Positions 14,779 to 24,029 of a stretch of DNA of 64,000 nucleotides are shown here, piece by piece. The notes under the pieces were generated by a model that was given only the letters and a program-made list of their open reading frames with translations, was not told where the DNA came from and did not search any database. A program made the translations under genes and the position numbers. How positions within the stretch are numbered: position 1 is the stretch's first letter; every line of letters starts with the position of its first letter. Source of the stretch: Chloroflexota bacterium (GTDB taxonomy: Bacteria > Chloroflexota > Anaerolineae > J036 > Brachytrichaceae); NCBI GenBank assembly GCA_030550095.1, contig JAUQQA010000005.1:23603-87602 (forward strand), written 5' to 3'.

Positions 14779-16221
14779 GTGGCTCATCCTGCGCCAAGGA
14801 TTGAACGAATGCGCAGGCGATTCTCACTTGCCTCTCAGCAAGGAATACTAGAACGAAAAGGGATGATCGCTGTGACAAAGAGCACGAAGCGAAGCCGAAC
14901 CACAACCAAAGCGCGCCGGAAGACGGAGAAGCGACGCCAGCAACCGCAAGAAAGCACTGCGCTTGAGAGTTCAAAGCCAACCGCGGCGAAGCCAGCGGAA
15001 GAGGCGCTCTCGCCGGAGAGCATCGCTTCGGCGAGCACCATCGAAGCTTCGGTGGTGGAGGAGCTGAGCATCGAAGAACAGCTCATCAACATCGGCCGCG
15101 AGAAAGGCTACGTCACCTACGAGGACATCCTTACGCTGTTCCCTGATGCAGAGAAGAACCTCGACCAGCTCGAGGAGCTGAGCAACGCGCTCACCGATGC
15201 TGGTATCCCCATCCTCTCCAGCGAAGATGAGGTCATGGAAGCGTTGGAGGATGAGGAGGAAGAGGAGGACGAATTCGGCGAGCGCAACAACGAGAACCTC
15301 CTCGAAGCCATTGAAGCAGACGACACCATCGGGCTTTACCTGAAGGAGATCGGGCGCGTGCCGCTGTTGACGGCGCCCCAGGAAGTGGACCTCGCGCAAC
15401 GCATGGAGCGCGGGCGTGAGGCACGCGAGCTGCTCCTGACGACCGATCCCTCACCAGAACAGCGACAACTCCTCGAGGCGCTCGTGCAAGATGGGCTTGC
15501 CGCGCGCGAGCACCTCATCAACGCCAACTCACGCCTTGTGATCAGCGTTGCCAAAAAATACATCGGGCGCGGCGTTCCCTTCCTTGATCTCATCCAAGAG
15601 GGCAACATCGGCTTGATCCGCGCTGCGAAGAAGTTCGATTGGCGCCGCGGGCACAAATTCAGCACCTACGCCACCTGGTGGATCCGCCAAGCCGTCACGC
15701 GCGCTATTGCGGACCAAGGGCGCACCATCCGCGTCCCGGTGCACATGGGCGACCAGATCAACCGATTGTTGCGCGTGAATCACCAGCTCACGCAAGAGCT
15801 TGGGCGCGACCCGACCGTGCATGAGCTGGCGGAGGCAATGGGTGTGACGGTGCGCAAGGCAGAGCAAATGATCCAGGTGGCGCGCCGCCCGATCAGCCTA
15901 GAAACGCCCACCGACGACGAGGAGGAAAGCGTGCTGGGCGATTTCATCCCGGACGAGGAAAGCCCTGCGCCCGCAGAGGTGGTGACGAACCAACTGCTGC
16001 GCGAAAAGCTCATGGAGATCTTGAGCACGCTGCCGCCGCGCGAGGTGCGCGTGCTGCAATTGCGCTACGGTCTGCTGGATGGCGAGACCTACACGCTGGA
16101 GGAGGTTGGTCGCAAGCTCGGCATCACGCGCGAGCGCGTACGCCAAATTGAAGCACAAGCGCTTAGCCGCTTGCGCCTGCCCGCCAACATGCGCCACCTG
16201 CGCGACTTTATGCGCGAGTGA
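14779..16221 (+). CDS. rpoD: Principal sigma factor of RNA polymerase (sigma-70/RpoD)
   Basis: 480 residues from the GTG at 14779, which has GGTGAGG 6 nt upstream; the ATG at 14863 is an alternative start. A basic then acidic, poorly conserved N-terminus holds a region 1.1-like helix ([21 protein letters not shown]). It is followed by region 1.2 ([17 protein letters not shown]), region 2 with the -10 reading helix [23 protein letters not shown], region 3, and region 4 ending in the helix-turn-helix [24 protein letters not shown]. This is the housekeeping sigma. An acidic run (residues about 155-165) is unusual but typical of low-complexity linkers. A strong terminator follows. Confidence 0.96.
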   Translation: MAHPAPRIERMRRRFSLASQQGILERKGMIAVTKSTKRSRTTTKARRKTEKRRQQPQESTALESSKPTAAKPAEEALSPESIASASTIEASVVEELSIEEQLINIGREKGYVTYEDILTLFPDAEKNLDQLEELSNALTDAGIPILSSEDEVMEALEDEEEEEDEFGERNNENLLEAIEADDTIGLYLKEIGRVPLLTAPQEVDLAQRMERGREARELLLTTDPSPEQRQLLEALVQDGLAAREHLINANSRLVISVAKKYIGRGVPFLDLIQEGNIGLIRAAKKFDWRRGHKFSTYATWWIRQAVTRAIADQGRTIRVPVHMGDQINRLLRVNHQLTQELGRDPTVHELAEAMGVTVRKAEQMIQVARRPISLETPTDDEEESVLGDFIPDEESPAPAEVVTNQLLREKLMEILSTLPPREVRVLQLRYGLLDGETYTLEEVGRKLGITRERVRQIEAQALSRLRLPANMRHLRDFMRE

Positions 16222-16245
16222 AAACGCCCGAGGCGACGGCGCGCG

Positions 16246-16277
16246 CAGCGACCCTGAGAGGGGGTCGCTGATTTTTT
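16246..16277 (+). terminator. Intrinsic terminator of rpoD
   Basis: CAGCGACCC and GGGTCGCTG form a 9-bp stem with a 7-nt loop, followed by ATTTTTTG. Confidence 0.88.
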
Positions 16278-16327
16278 GTCTAGAGCAGGCAACGGAGGAA
16301 AGCCGCTGCGCTATCCTTACGGTGCAC

Positions 16328-17413
16328 ATGAGCAACGAGGCAGCGATCTCCCTTCTCGCCGTAGGCACCGCGCTCCCCCCACATGTGGTTTGGCAAGCAG
16401 AAGCCGCAGCGTTCGCCTTGCGCCATTTCGGTGGGCGCCTTGCTAGGCATCGCCAACTGCTCTCCATCTTCCCAAACACACGCATCGCCAAGCGGCATTT
16501 TGTCGTGCCGCTCCACTGGTTTGAGACGCCGCACCACGGCTTAAAAGAGCGCAACGACATTTATCTGCGCACCGCAGAGGCGTTGAGCCTCGCGGCTGCC
16601 CGCCAAGCGCTGGCACGGGCGAACCTCGCGCCAGAGGCGGTGGACCTCGTGGTGTTCGTCTCCACCACCGGGCTTGCCACGCCGAGCCTCGATGCGCGCC
16701 TGATCGAGTGTTTGGGGATGCGGCGTACCACGCGGCGCCTGCCCATTTGGGGGTTGGGGTGTGCTGGAGGTGTGGCGGGCTTGGCACGTGCAGCGGAGTT
16801 CACACGTGCACACCCAGGCACCACCGCGTTGCTCGTTGCCGTGGAGACGAGCAGCCTCACGTTTCAGTTTGAGGATTACTCAAAGAAGAACTTTGTAGCG
16901 TCGGCGCTCTTTGCCGATGGCGCAGCAGCAGCCGTGCTCACCAGCGATCCAGCGCGCCAAGGTCGGCTGCGCTACATCGGCGCATACTCCATGCTCTTCC
17001 CCAACAGCGCGCATGTGATGGGGTGGGATGTGCTCGACAGTGGTTTTTCGGTGGTGTTCGCGCCAGAGATCCCAGCGCGCATTGCGCGCGATCTTCAGCC
17101 TGTCGTCGCTGCGTGCTTGGCAGCGCACAACCAACCGCGCGAGGCGGTGCGCTACTATGCGCTTCATCCTGGCGGCGCGCGTGTGCTTGACGCCTACGCT
17201 GAAGCGTTTGACCTCACTGCGGAGGACCTGCGCGCTGCGCATGACGTGTTGCGCGAGTATGGCAACATGAGTTCGCCAACGGTGTTGTTTGTGCTAGAAC
17301 GCTTGTTGCGCGAGCCTGCGCTGGAGCCAGGCGCCTTAGTGCTGATGGGCGCGCTCGGTCCGGGCTTCAGTGCGGAGCTGGCGCTGTTTCAAGTGCAGGA
17401 TGCTTCGCAATGA
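16328..17413 (+). CDS. Type III polyketide synthase (chalcone/stilbene synthase family)
   Basis: 361 residues from the ATG at 16328. The thiolase-fold catalytic triad is in place: Cys145 in WGLGCAGGVAGLARA, His280 in YALHPGGARVLD and Asn313 in EYGNMSSPTVLFVLERL. SLTFQ and GALGPGFSAEL are further family marks. Such enzymes condense malonyl-CoA units on an acyl-CoA starter to give pyrones, resorcinols or phloroglucinols. No methyltransferase, oxidase or isoprenoid-quinone gene sits beside it, so the product cannot be predicted. A TATCCT box ends 10 nt before the ATG. It overlaps the next gene by ATGA. Confidence 0.9.
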   Translation: MSNEAAISLLAVGTALPPHVVWQAEAAAFALRHFGGRLARHRQLLSIFPNTRIAKRHFVVPLHWFETPHHGLKERNDIYLRTAEALSLAAARQALARANLAPEAVDLVVFVSTTGLATPSLDARLIECLGMRRTTRRLPIWGLGCAGGVAGLARAAEFTRAHPGTTALLVAVETSSLTFQFEDYSKKNFVASALFADGAAAAVLTSDPARQGRLRYIGAYSMLFPNSAHVMGWDVLDSGFSVVFAPEIPARIARDLQPVVAACLAAHNQPREAVRYYALHPGGARVLDAYAEAFDLTAEDLRAAHDVLREYGNMSSPTVLFVLERLLREPALEPGALVLMGALGPGFSAELALFQVQDASQ

Positions 17414-18672
17414 GCAACGCTCGCCTAATGCGCCTTGCATTGATCCTGGCGATCATCGCGTTGTCGCTGTTCATCGTCGAACGCTTGTGGGCGTTTGGAC
17501 AGTGGATCAGCACGGTGATCTCCATGGTGGCAAGCGCCTGGTTTCTGGCGTTCCTCGTGAAGCCGCCGATTCAAGCGTTGACCAACGGCTTAGTGCCGCG
17601 CCGTGTGGTCGCGTGGGCGCGTCGGCGTTACGGCGAGGAGGCAGCGCATAAGCTGAGCTTAATTCGGTTGCCGCTTGGCGTTGCGATTGTCATTGTGTAT
17701 TTGGTGGTGCTGATGTTGGCGGCGGGCGCGGCTGCAGTGGCGACCGTGACGCTGATCCCACAAGCCGCAGACCTCATCCGTCGCACGCCAGAGTTCCTCA
17801 ACCTGGTCGTTAGCGAGGCGCAGCGCAACTGGCCTGAGATCGCGGCTCGCCTTGGGCTAGAGGCAAGTGTGTTGGAGCAGGTGTTGGCGTCGTTGGAGTT
17901 GCCGCGCCAGCTCACCCAGGCGGCGGGCGCGGCTGCGTCGCAAGTGCTGAACATCGCAGCGGGCACGGCATCGGCGATTGGGCAAGTCGTGTTGGTGGTG
18001 GTGCTTAGCCTGTTCATCGTGGTTGAGGATCGCTTGCTTAAGGAGCAGCTTTTTGCGCTCTTGCCGTCACACACGCACGAAACCACGCAGGCCCTCTTCG
18101 ACGCCGTGGATCGCGCCTTCAGCGGCTACCTGCGCGCTCAGGTGATCGGTGCGGCGTTGCGTAGCCTCTTCACGCTGCTTGTGTTTAGCGTCTTTCAGGT
18201 GAGCTTTGGGTTTGTGGTGGCGTTTGCGTTTGGTTTGCTCTCGTTCGTCCCGCTGATCGGTGGGCCGATCGGCGTGATCATCGTGCTGGTGGTGAGCTTG
18301 ATCGTGCGCCCAGAGGCAGCACTGGTGGTGACGTTGCTGGTGTTCGCGTGGGATCAGGTGGTGGCTTACGCCATCTTGCCGCGCCTAGTGCGCCTCACGG
18401 TGGGTGTGCCGAGCCTTGTGGCGCTGATCGCGATCGCGCTTGGTGTGCAGCTACTCGGCTTTTGGGGGCTGATCTTCGGCGTGCCGATCGTTGGCGCGAT
18501 CTACGCCGTGGTGTTCGAGTTTTGGCTGCCGCGTCGTCGTGGTGTCGTGGCGTCCGCGGTCGCTACACAGCCTATGCCTGAGGCAAGCGCCAACGTGTCG
18601 GCGTCGCCTGCATCCTCAATGCCAGAGCGCGCGTCGGGCAAGGCTACGGGCGAGGTCTTGGCGCCTGAGTAA
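17410..18672 (+). CDS. AI-2E family transporter (PerM/TqsA-like permease)
   Basis: 420 residues, about eight transmembrane helices. The conserved core of the AI-2E/UPF0118 family is visible: a helix pair near the N-terminus, a long soluble loop with amphipathic helices (about residues 115-195), then FSGYLRAQVIGAALRSLFTLLVF, GFVVAFAFGLLSFVPLIGGPIGVIIV and WDQVVAYAILPRLVRLTVGVPSLVALIAIALGVQLLGFWGLIFGVP. Family members export diverse small molecules or act as Na+/H+ antiporters. The ATGA overlap with the polyketide synthase suggests it could export that product (inference). The C-terminal 45 residues are Ala/Pro/Ser-rich. Confidence 0.85.
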   Translation: MSNARLMRLALILAIIALSLFIVERLWAFGQWISTVISMVASAWFLAFLVKPPIQALTNGLVPRRVVAWARRRYGEEAAHKLSLIRLPLGVAIVIVYLVVLMLAAGAAAVATVTLIPQAADLIRRTPEFLNLVVSEAQRNWPEIAARLGLEASVLEQVLASLELPRQLTQAAGAAASQVLNIAAGTASAIGQVVLVVVLSLFIVVEDRLLKEQLFALLPSHTHETTQALFDAVDRAFSGYLRAQVIGAALRSLFTLLVFSVFQVSFGFVVAFAFGLLSFVPLIGGPIGVIIVLVVSLIVRPEAALVVTLLVFAWDQVVAYAILPRLVRLTVGVPSLVALIAIALGVQLLGFWGLIFGVPIVGAIYAVVFEFWLPRRRGVVASAVATQPMPEASANVSASPASSMPERASGKATGEVLAPE

Positions 18673-18713
18673 CACGTGGCTCTCATCAAAGCGCGTGTTG
18701 CGCGCGAGCTGAG

Positions 18714-18719
18714 TACGAT
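18714..18719 (+). promoter_or_regulatory. -10 box (TACGAT) for the YuiH-like gene
   Basis: TACGAT ends 7 nt before the ATG at 18727, leaving no space for a leader. Confidence 0.35.
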
Positions 18720-18726
18720 CGCAGCG

Positions 18727-19374
18727 ATGAACCTGTTTAACCCACGAAAGGACCGAGAAGAAGCGCTGAAGCGCGCGGGGCGGTTGCCGCCTGGGCAGGC
18801 GCTCACCGAGAAATTCCCTGTCTTGCACTACGGTCCAGTGCCGCAATACGACATGAGCAAGTGGACGTTCCGCATCTTCGGCGAGGTGGAAGAGCCGAAA
18901 GAGTGGACGTGGGAGGAGTTCCTCAAGTTGCCCATGCGTGAGGTGACGATGGACATCCACTGCGTCACGCGCTGGAGCAAGTTCGACACGCGCTGGAAGG
19001 GCGTGTGGCTGCCAGACTTGATCGAGCAGGGCATCATCAAGCTCAAGCCGACCGCGCGCTACGTGATCGAGCACTGCGAGTTCGGCTTCACCACCAACCT
19101 CGACCTGCAACATTTCCTCAAGCCCACCACGCTCCTCGCCATCGAGTATGACGGCAAGCCGCTCGAGCCGGAACACGGCTACCCATTGCGCGTTGTGGTG
19201 GGCGCGCCCGTGGATAACCCGCGCGACCCCGACACGCGCTACTTCTGGAAGGGCGGCAAGTGGTTGCGCGCTTTGGAGTTCAGCGCGGTGGATAAGCCGG
19301 GCTTTTGGGAGCAGGCGGGCTATCACAACATCGCGCGCGTGTGGTCAGAGGAGCGCTACGAGCGCGGCTGGTGA
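18727..19374 (+). CDS. Sulfite oxidase-like molybdopterin oxidoreductase (YuiH type)
   Basis: 215 residues from the ATG at 18727; an in-frame GTG at 18676 is less likely. A single oxidoreductase molybdopterin-binding domain: RLPPGQALTEKFPVLHYGPVP, then the molybdenum-ligating cysteine in DIHCVTRWSKFD, and HGYPLRVVVGAP near the C-terminus. There is no heme domain, dimerisation domain or Tat signal, matching the small cytoplasmic YuiH family rather than MsrP or full sulfite oxidase. The electron partner and substrate are unknown. Confidence 0.85.
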   Translation: MNLFNPRKDREEALKRAGRLPPGQALTEKFPVLHYGPVPQYDMSKWTFRIFGEVEEPKEWTWEEFLKLPMREVTMDIHCVTRWSKFDTRWKGVWLPDLIEQGIIKLKPTARYVIEHCEFGFTTNLDLQHFLKPTTLLAIEYDGKPLEPEHGYPLRVVVGAPVDNPRDPDTRYFWKGGKWLRALEFSAVDKPGFWEQAGYHNIARVWSEERYERGW

Positions 19375-19407
19375 GGCAGTGCGCGTGTTTCGACGGGAAC
19401 GTCATCC

Positions 19408-20409
19408 ATGTCGCAGTCACACGTCTTCGTCACGCGGCGCATCCCACAGCCAGCGTTGGACCTGCTGCGTGAGCACTTCTCGGTGAGCGTTTGGGACGAC
19501 CTCGCGCCTGTGCCGCGCGAGGTGTTGCTGCGCGAAGCTGCGCAAGCCGAGGGGCTGCTCACCATGCTGAGCGACCGCGTGGATGCGACGTTGTTGGCGG
19601 CAGCGCCGCGATTGCGCGTCGTGGCGAACATGGCGGTGGGCTACGACAACGTGGACGTGCACGCGCTCACGCAGCGCGGCGTGCTCCTCACTAACACGCC
19701 AGATGTGCTCACCGAGGCGACGGCTGATTTGGCGTGGGCATTGCTCCTAGCGGCAGCGCGGCGCGTGGTCGAAGGGCACAAGGTGGTGGAAGCGGGGCGC
19801 TGGGAGACGTGGCATCCGTTCTACATGCTGGGGCAAGAGGTGTACGGTGCGACGCTAGGCGTGGTTGGCGCAGGGCGAATCGGTGCGGCGGTGATGCGGC
19901 GCGCGCTTGCGTTTCACATGCGTGTGCAGTATTACAGCCGAAGGCGCGTGCCGCAGCTCGAAGCTGCATTGGGCGCAACGCACTGCCCGTTTGACGAGCT
20001 GCTGCGCTCTTCGGATTTCATCGTGGTCACTGTGCCGCTCACAGAAGAGACGCGCGGCATGTTCGGCGCGCGCGAGTTCGCGCTGATGAAGGACACGGCG
20101 GTGTTTGTCAACGTCGCGCGGGGTGGGGTGGTGAACGAAGAAGCGCTGCTCGAAGCGCTTCGGCGTGGGCGACCGTGGGCGGCTGGCTTAGACGTGTTCG
20201 CCGTGGAACCAACGCCAAAGGACAACCCGTTGCTTGCCCTGCCGAACGTCGTGGCGACGCCGCACATCGGCAGCGCTACGTTGCGCACGCGCACGGCAAT
20301 GGCGATGCTCGCGGCGCGCAACCTCGTCGCCGTGTTGCACGGGCAGCCGCCGCTCACGCCAGTGAACGTCGAGGTGCTCGCGGCGCGCACATCGAACCCA
20401 GGCGCGTGA
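19408..20409 (+). CDS. D-isomer-specific 2-hydroxyacid dehydrogenase (glyoxylate/hydroxypyruvate reductase-like)
   Basis: 333 residues. NAD(P)-binding motif GVVGAGRIGAAVMRRA (about 150-165) is embedded in the 2-hydroxyacid dehydrogenase fold. Catalytic Arg lies in NVARGGVVNEEALLEAL, Glu in DVFAVEPTP, and His in ATPHIGSATLRTR. The closest named type is glyoxylate reductase (GyaR), which reduces glyoxylate or hydroxypyruvate. With a glycine cleavage system elsewhere in the window a role in C2 metabolism is possible but unproven. Confidence 0.88.
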   Translation: MSQSHVFVTRRIPQPALDLLREHFSVSVWDDLAPVPREVLLREAAQAEGLLTMLSDRVDATLLAAAPRLRVVANMAVGYDNVDVHALTQRGVLLTNTPDVLTEATADLAWALLLAAARRVVEGHKVVEAGRWETWHPFYMLGQEVYGATLGVVGAGRIGAAVMRRALAFHMRVQYYSRRRVPQLEAALGATHCPFDELLRSSDFIVVTVPLTEETRGMFGAREFALMKDTAVFVNVARGGVVNEEALLEALRRGRPWAAGLDVFAVEPTPKDNPLLALPNVVATPHIGSATLRTRTAMAMLAARNLVAVLHGQPPLTPVNVEVLAARTSNPGA

Positions 20410-20428
20410 AGCGCATCGGGCGCTTCAC
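20406..20428. terminator. Perfect hairpin containing both stop codons of a convergent pair
   Basis: GTGAAGCGC-N5-GCGCTTCAC is a 9-bp perfect stem. The TGA of the dehydrogenase (20407-20409) lies in one arm and the TGA of the minus-strand beta-propeller gene (20425-20427) in the other. No U-tract follows on either strand. Confidence 0.45.
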
Positions 20429-21684
20429 TGCTGGCTCCAAAATGCGATCATCCCTTGGGCGATCGGCTGTGGTGGCCCAAGGCGCCGATCGGCAGGCACC
20501 ACGCAGATCCAGGGCTGAGGCGCTTGATGTGGTGCTTCGGGCGTATGCAGCATCATCGGCAGCACGAGCGCGCTGCCGTCGGGCGACCAAAGGCGATGGC
20601 TGAGCGCAAATTGATCGAAGAACGGCAAAAATTCGTCCGCGAACACGTCGGTCGGCATGAAAGTGCAGACGAGATGCTGCGTCTCGCGCGCGAGGTCGGC
20701 TACCCACAGGTTCAGGTGGGTGTAGTTGAACACGAAATTCTCTTCTGCCTCGTTCATGCAGAATCCGCCCGCGCGCGCGAGCTGTTGTGGATCGGCGAGC
20801 GCTTCTTCGAGCAGCGTCTCGCGGCTTCTCGCAATGGTGAAGTAGGCGATGCGATCGCCGACGGGCGACCAGAAGAAGGCAAGCACGAGGTCATCGGCGA
20901 TGAGGTGTTGGGCGCGCGTGCGCATGTCCACCACACGCAGCGGCCCGTAGGCAAGGCGCACTGGCTCGGTCGGGCAGATGTAAGCGAGCTGATCGCGCGT
21001 TGGGCTCCAGGTGAGCGCGGCGATGCCTAAGTGCGCGATGATGGTGCGCGTTTGCTCTTCGAGGTCATCCACGGCAAGATACATCTCCCCGTCGTTGCCG
21101 ATCTCGCCGAAGGCAAGATAACGTCCGCTGCGCGAGAACCCCGGCGCGCGGAACATCCCCGGCTTCGAGACCAATCGGATGCGCGGGCGCGAGTCGTCGA
21201 ATGGGTCGAGCAGGTGGACGAACGCGTCTTGGCTCTCCATGCCGCCGTGGATTAGCAGTTGTTGGCCGTCGGCGCTCCAGTCCCAGAAGAAGGGGCGGCC
21301 GCTTGCGAGTAGGCGCACCTTGCGCGCGCGCCAATCCACGAGGCGTAGTTTGAACGGCTTATCGCTGATGGTGTCCTCTGCGTTGAGATGCGCGGTGATG
21401 AAACTGAGGTGATCGCCGCTCGGCGACCAAAAGAGGTGGAGCGGCACCTCGTTAGCTCGGCTGAAGAGCGGGCGCAGCGGCGCCTGCGCGCGGTCTTCCA
21501 CCACAAACAGCGTCGCGCCCTCCTCGGAGAAGCCGATGGTGGCGATGTGCTGACCATCTGGCGACCAAGTGGGGAAGCGAAAGATGTGCGTGCCCTCCGT
21601 GAGCACACGCTGCATGCGACCGTCGGGCGCGATGGTCGCTACGTTATCCTCCAGGTCCACAAAGACGATGCGGTTCACGCGCAT
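20425..21684 (-). CDS. TolB/WD40-type beta-propeller protein
   Basis: 419 residues from the ATG at 21684; starts further upstream would overlap the preceding ATPase gene. The protein is built of repeats such as FPTWSPDGQHIATIGFSEEG, LFWSPSGDHLSFIT, DWSADGQQLLIHGG, LTWSPTRDQLAYICPTEP, FFWSPVGDRIAYFTIA and LWSPDGSALVLPM: WSPDG-type blades of PD40/TolB six- or seven-bladed propellers. No signal peptide is seen, so the function (scaffold or sensor) is unknown. It starts 23 nt after the zntA stop, so co-transcription is likely. Confidence 0.7.
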   Translation of the reverse strand: MRVNRIVFVDLEDNVATIAPDGRMQRVLTEGTHIFRFPTWSPDGQHIATIGFSEEGATLFVVEDRAQAPLRPLFSRANEVPLHLFWSPSGDHLSFITAHLNAEDTISDKPFKLRLVDWRARKVRLLASGRPFFWDWSADGQQLLIHGGMESQDAFVHLLDPFDDSRPRIRLVSKPGMFRAPGFSRSGRYLAFGEIGNDGEMYLAVDDLEEQTRTIIAHLGIAALTWSPTRDQLAYICPTEPVRLAYGPLRVVDMRTRAQHLIADDLVLAFFWSPVGDRIAYFTIARSRETLLEEALADPQQLARAGGFCMNEAEENFVFNYTHLNLWVADLARETQHLVCTFMPTDVFADEFLPFFDQFALSHRLWSPDGSALVLPMMLHTPEAPHQAPQPWICVVPADRRLGPPQPIAQGMIAFWSQQ

Positions 21685-21707
21685 GAAGTGCGCAAAGCGC
21701 GCCTTGA

Positions 21708-24017
21708 TTATGCCGCAACAGGTCGCGTTTTGCGTGAAATGAGCGGCGCGTGCGGTGTGCCGTAACGCAGCAAGCGCAAGCCGTTGAGCGTCACTAGCAG
21801 CGAGGCACCCACATCCGCAAGCACCGCAAGCCACAACGTGCTCATGCCAGCAAGCGCGAGCGCGAAGAAAGCTAGCTTAAGCCCCACGCTGAAGGCGATG
21901 TTGAAGCGCACGGTTCGCAGTGCGGCGCGGCTGAGGCGATAAGCAAACGGGAGCTGCGAGAGGTCATCTTTCATCAGCACCACGTCTGCTGCTTCCATGG
22001 CTTGCGCAGTGCCCGCGCCGCCCATGGCAATGCCGACGTCGGCAGCGGCGAGCGCTGGCGCGTCGTTGATGCCGTCGCCGACCATGGCGATGGTGGCGCC
22101 GCGCGGCTGCTGTGCGCGCAGGGCACGTAGCGTGTTAACCTTGTCCTCAGGGAGCAGCTCAGCGTGGATTTCGTCCACCTCGCCGACTTGTTGCGCGATG
22201 TGCTGTGCAGCGCCGAGCGTGTCGCCCGTGAGCATGACCATGCGCTGAATGCCAGCGGCGCGCAAGTCGCGCAAGGCTTCGCGGCTGCTCTCGCGCACGG
22301 TGTCAGCGACGGCGATGTAGCCTGCGTAGCGCCCATCAACGCCCACCATGAGCGTGGTGTGGCCATTTGCAGCGAGCGCGCGCGTCTCTGAGCACACTGC
22401 TTCGCTGTGCGGGAAGAGTCGGTCGAACAAAGCGTGGCTCCCTACGACGACCTCATGCCCATTCACGCGCCCACGCACGCCTTCGCCCACACGTGCCACA
22501 ACGGACTCCGCGGGCGCATAGCGCGGCTTCTCGAGCGCGGCCACCACAGCGCGCGCCAGCGGGTGTTCGCTGCGCTGCTCGACGGCGCCAGCGAGCGCGA
22601 GCACGTCTTCGCAGCGCTCACACCAGCCCTCAGGGTTGGTGCAGTCCACGGCGCGCACGCGCGTGACGCGCGGCGCTCCAAGCGTGAGGGTGCCGGTCTT
22701 ATCGAAGGCGATCGCACGCGCGCGCGCAAGCGCCTCGACCACAGCGCTGCCCTTGAGCAACACCCCGCGCTGCGCTGCGCGCGCCATGGCGCTGATGAGC
22801 GTGACGGGCGTGCTGATCACCAGCGCGCATGGACACGCAATCACAAGCAACTCCAGCGCGCGGTAGAACCAACCTTGTGTGCCGTCTGGCGCGTTCCAGA
22901 ATGGCTGCCCAAGCACCAACGGCGGCACAGTCGCCACCAACACAGCAATGCCGACCACAGCAGGCGTGTAGTAGTGCGCGAAACGATCCACGGTTTTCTG
23001 GAGCGGCGCCTTAGAGAGCTGCGCCTGTTCGATCAAGCGCGCAATGCGCGCGAGCGTGCTCTCCGCAGCGACGCGCGTCACTTCGATGGTGATCGCAGCT
23101 GCGCCGTTCAGGCTGCCCGCGAGCACCACATCGCCAACGCGCTTGGGCACAGGCAAGCTCTCACCAGTGATCGCGGACTGATCCACTTCGGTCTCTCCCT
23201 CGACGATCACGCCGTCAAGACCGATGCGCTCGCCTGGGCGCACCACGACGCGCTCACCGACGGCGACCTCAGCGATCGGGACGCGATGCTCCTCGATGCC
23301 GCAGAAGGGGCATGGGCCGCCCTCGTAGCCGTCCTTGCCGAGATGCTCGCGGCAGTCCATGCAAGGGCGCAACACCGCCACATGGTCCGGCGCTAGCGCC
23401 ATGAGGCTTTCGATAGCGTGGCGCGCGCGTTGCGTGGTGTAGCCCTCGAATGCCTCGCCGATGGCGAAGAGCACCATCACTAGCCCCGCCTCGCTGTAGG
23501 CGCCGATCACCACGGCGCCGATCGCGGCAAGCGTCATGAGCAAGTTGATAGTGATCGTGCGTGTGACCCAAAGCGCGCGGATGCCGCTGCGCGCGATGGG
23601 GAAGCCGGCAACAGCAAGCGCGCCCAGCGCCAGCACATCTCCCACCAACGACTTGGGCGCAAGGTTCAGCAAGGGCAGCCCTTCGTTAAGGATCAAGGCG
23701 GGCACGATCAGCAAGACGCCGAGCGCAGCGAGCGCGGTCTCGCGCCGCGAGAGCAAGTACCGCACGAAGCCAAAAGCGCCAGCGAACGAAGTCGGCGCTG
23801 AGGGCGATGCCTCTGCGTGGCTTACGTCGTAGCCAAGCGCGCGCACGCGTGCCGCAACCGCCGCTTCGCTCACGTCGCCCTCGACCACCAACAAACCGCT
23901 TTGCGGGTTCAAGGCGCACGTGACGACGCCTTCGAGTTCGCCGACGCCGCGCTCGATGGATTGAGCGCATGCGGCACAGTCAATGCCGCTCACGCGCAGA
24001 GTGTGGCGCCGATGCAT
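21708..24017 (-). CDS. zntA: Zn2+/Cd2+/Pb2+-exporting P-type ATPase with an extra CxxC...CxxC segment
   Basis: 769 residues from the ATG at 24017. An N-terminal heavy-metal domain with SGIDCAACAQS is followed by eight transmembrane helices. The CPCALVIS translocation motif, the phosphorylation site DKTGTLT, the GDGINDAPAL hinge and the final ADVGASLLVTLNGLRLL identify a P1B-2 (Zn/Cd/Pb) exporter. An insertion in front of the actuator domain, at about residues 218-240, carries CMDC and CPFC and looks like a small zinc ribbon. A TATAAT box ends 6 nt upstream of the ATG, overlapping the lexA stop, so it may have its own leaderless promoter. Confidence 0.93.
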   Translation of the reverse strand: MHRRHTLRVSGIDCAACAQSIERGVGELEGVVTCALNPQSGLLVVEGDVSEAAVAARVRALGYDVSHAEASPSAPTSFAGAFGFVRYLLSRRETALAALGVLLIVPALILNEGLPLLNLAPKSLVGDVLALGALAVAGFPIARSGIRALWVTRTITINLLMTLAAIGAVVIGAYSEAGLVMVLFAIGEAFEGYTTQRARHAIESLMALAPDHVAVLRPCMDCREHLGKDGYEGGPCPFCGIEEHRVPIAEVAVGERVVVRPGERIGLDGVIVEGETEVDQSAITGESLPVPKRVGDVVLAGSLNGAAAITIEVTRVAAESTLARIARLIEQAQLSKAPLQKTVDRFAHYYTPAVVGIAVLVATVPPLVLGQPFWNAPDGTQGWFYRALELLVIACPCALVISTPVTLISAMARAAQRGVLLKGSAVVEALARARAIAFDKTGTLTLGAPRVTRVRAVDCTNPEGWCERCEDVLALAGAVEQRSEHPLARAVVAALEKPRYAPAESVVARVGEGVRGRVNGHEVVVGSHALFDRLFPHSEAVCSETRALAANGHTTLMVGVDGRYAGYIAVADTVRESSREALRDLRAAGIQRMVMLTGDTLGAAQHIAQQVGEVDEIHAELLPEDKVNTLRALRAQQPRGATIAMVGDGINDAPALAAADVGIAMGGAGTAQAMEAADVVLMKDDLSQLPFAYRLSRAALRTVRFNIAFSVGLKLAFFALALAGMSTLWLAVLADVGASLLVTLNGLRLLRYGTPHAPLISRKTRPVAA

Positions 24018-24023
24018 GGCGCG

Positions 24024-24029
24024 ATTATA
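24024..24029 (-). promoter_or_regulatory. -10 box (TATAAT) of zntA overlapping the lexA stop codon
   Basis: A consensus TATAAT on the minus strand includes the TAA stop of lexA and ends 6 nt before the zntA ATG. If used, the mRNA would start at or within a base or two of the start codon. Confidence 0.5.
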
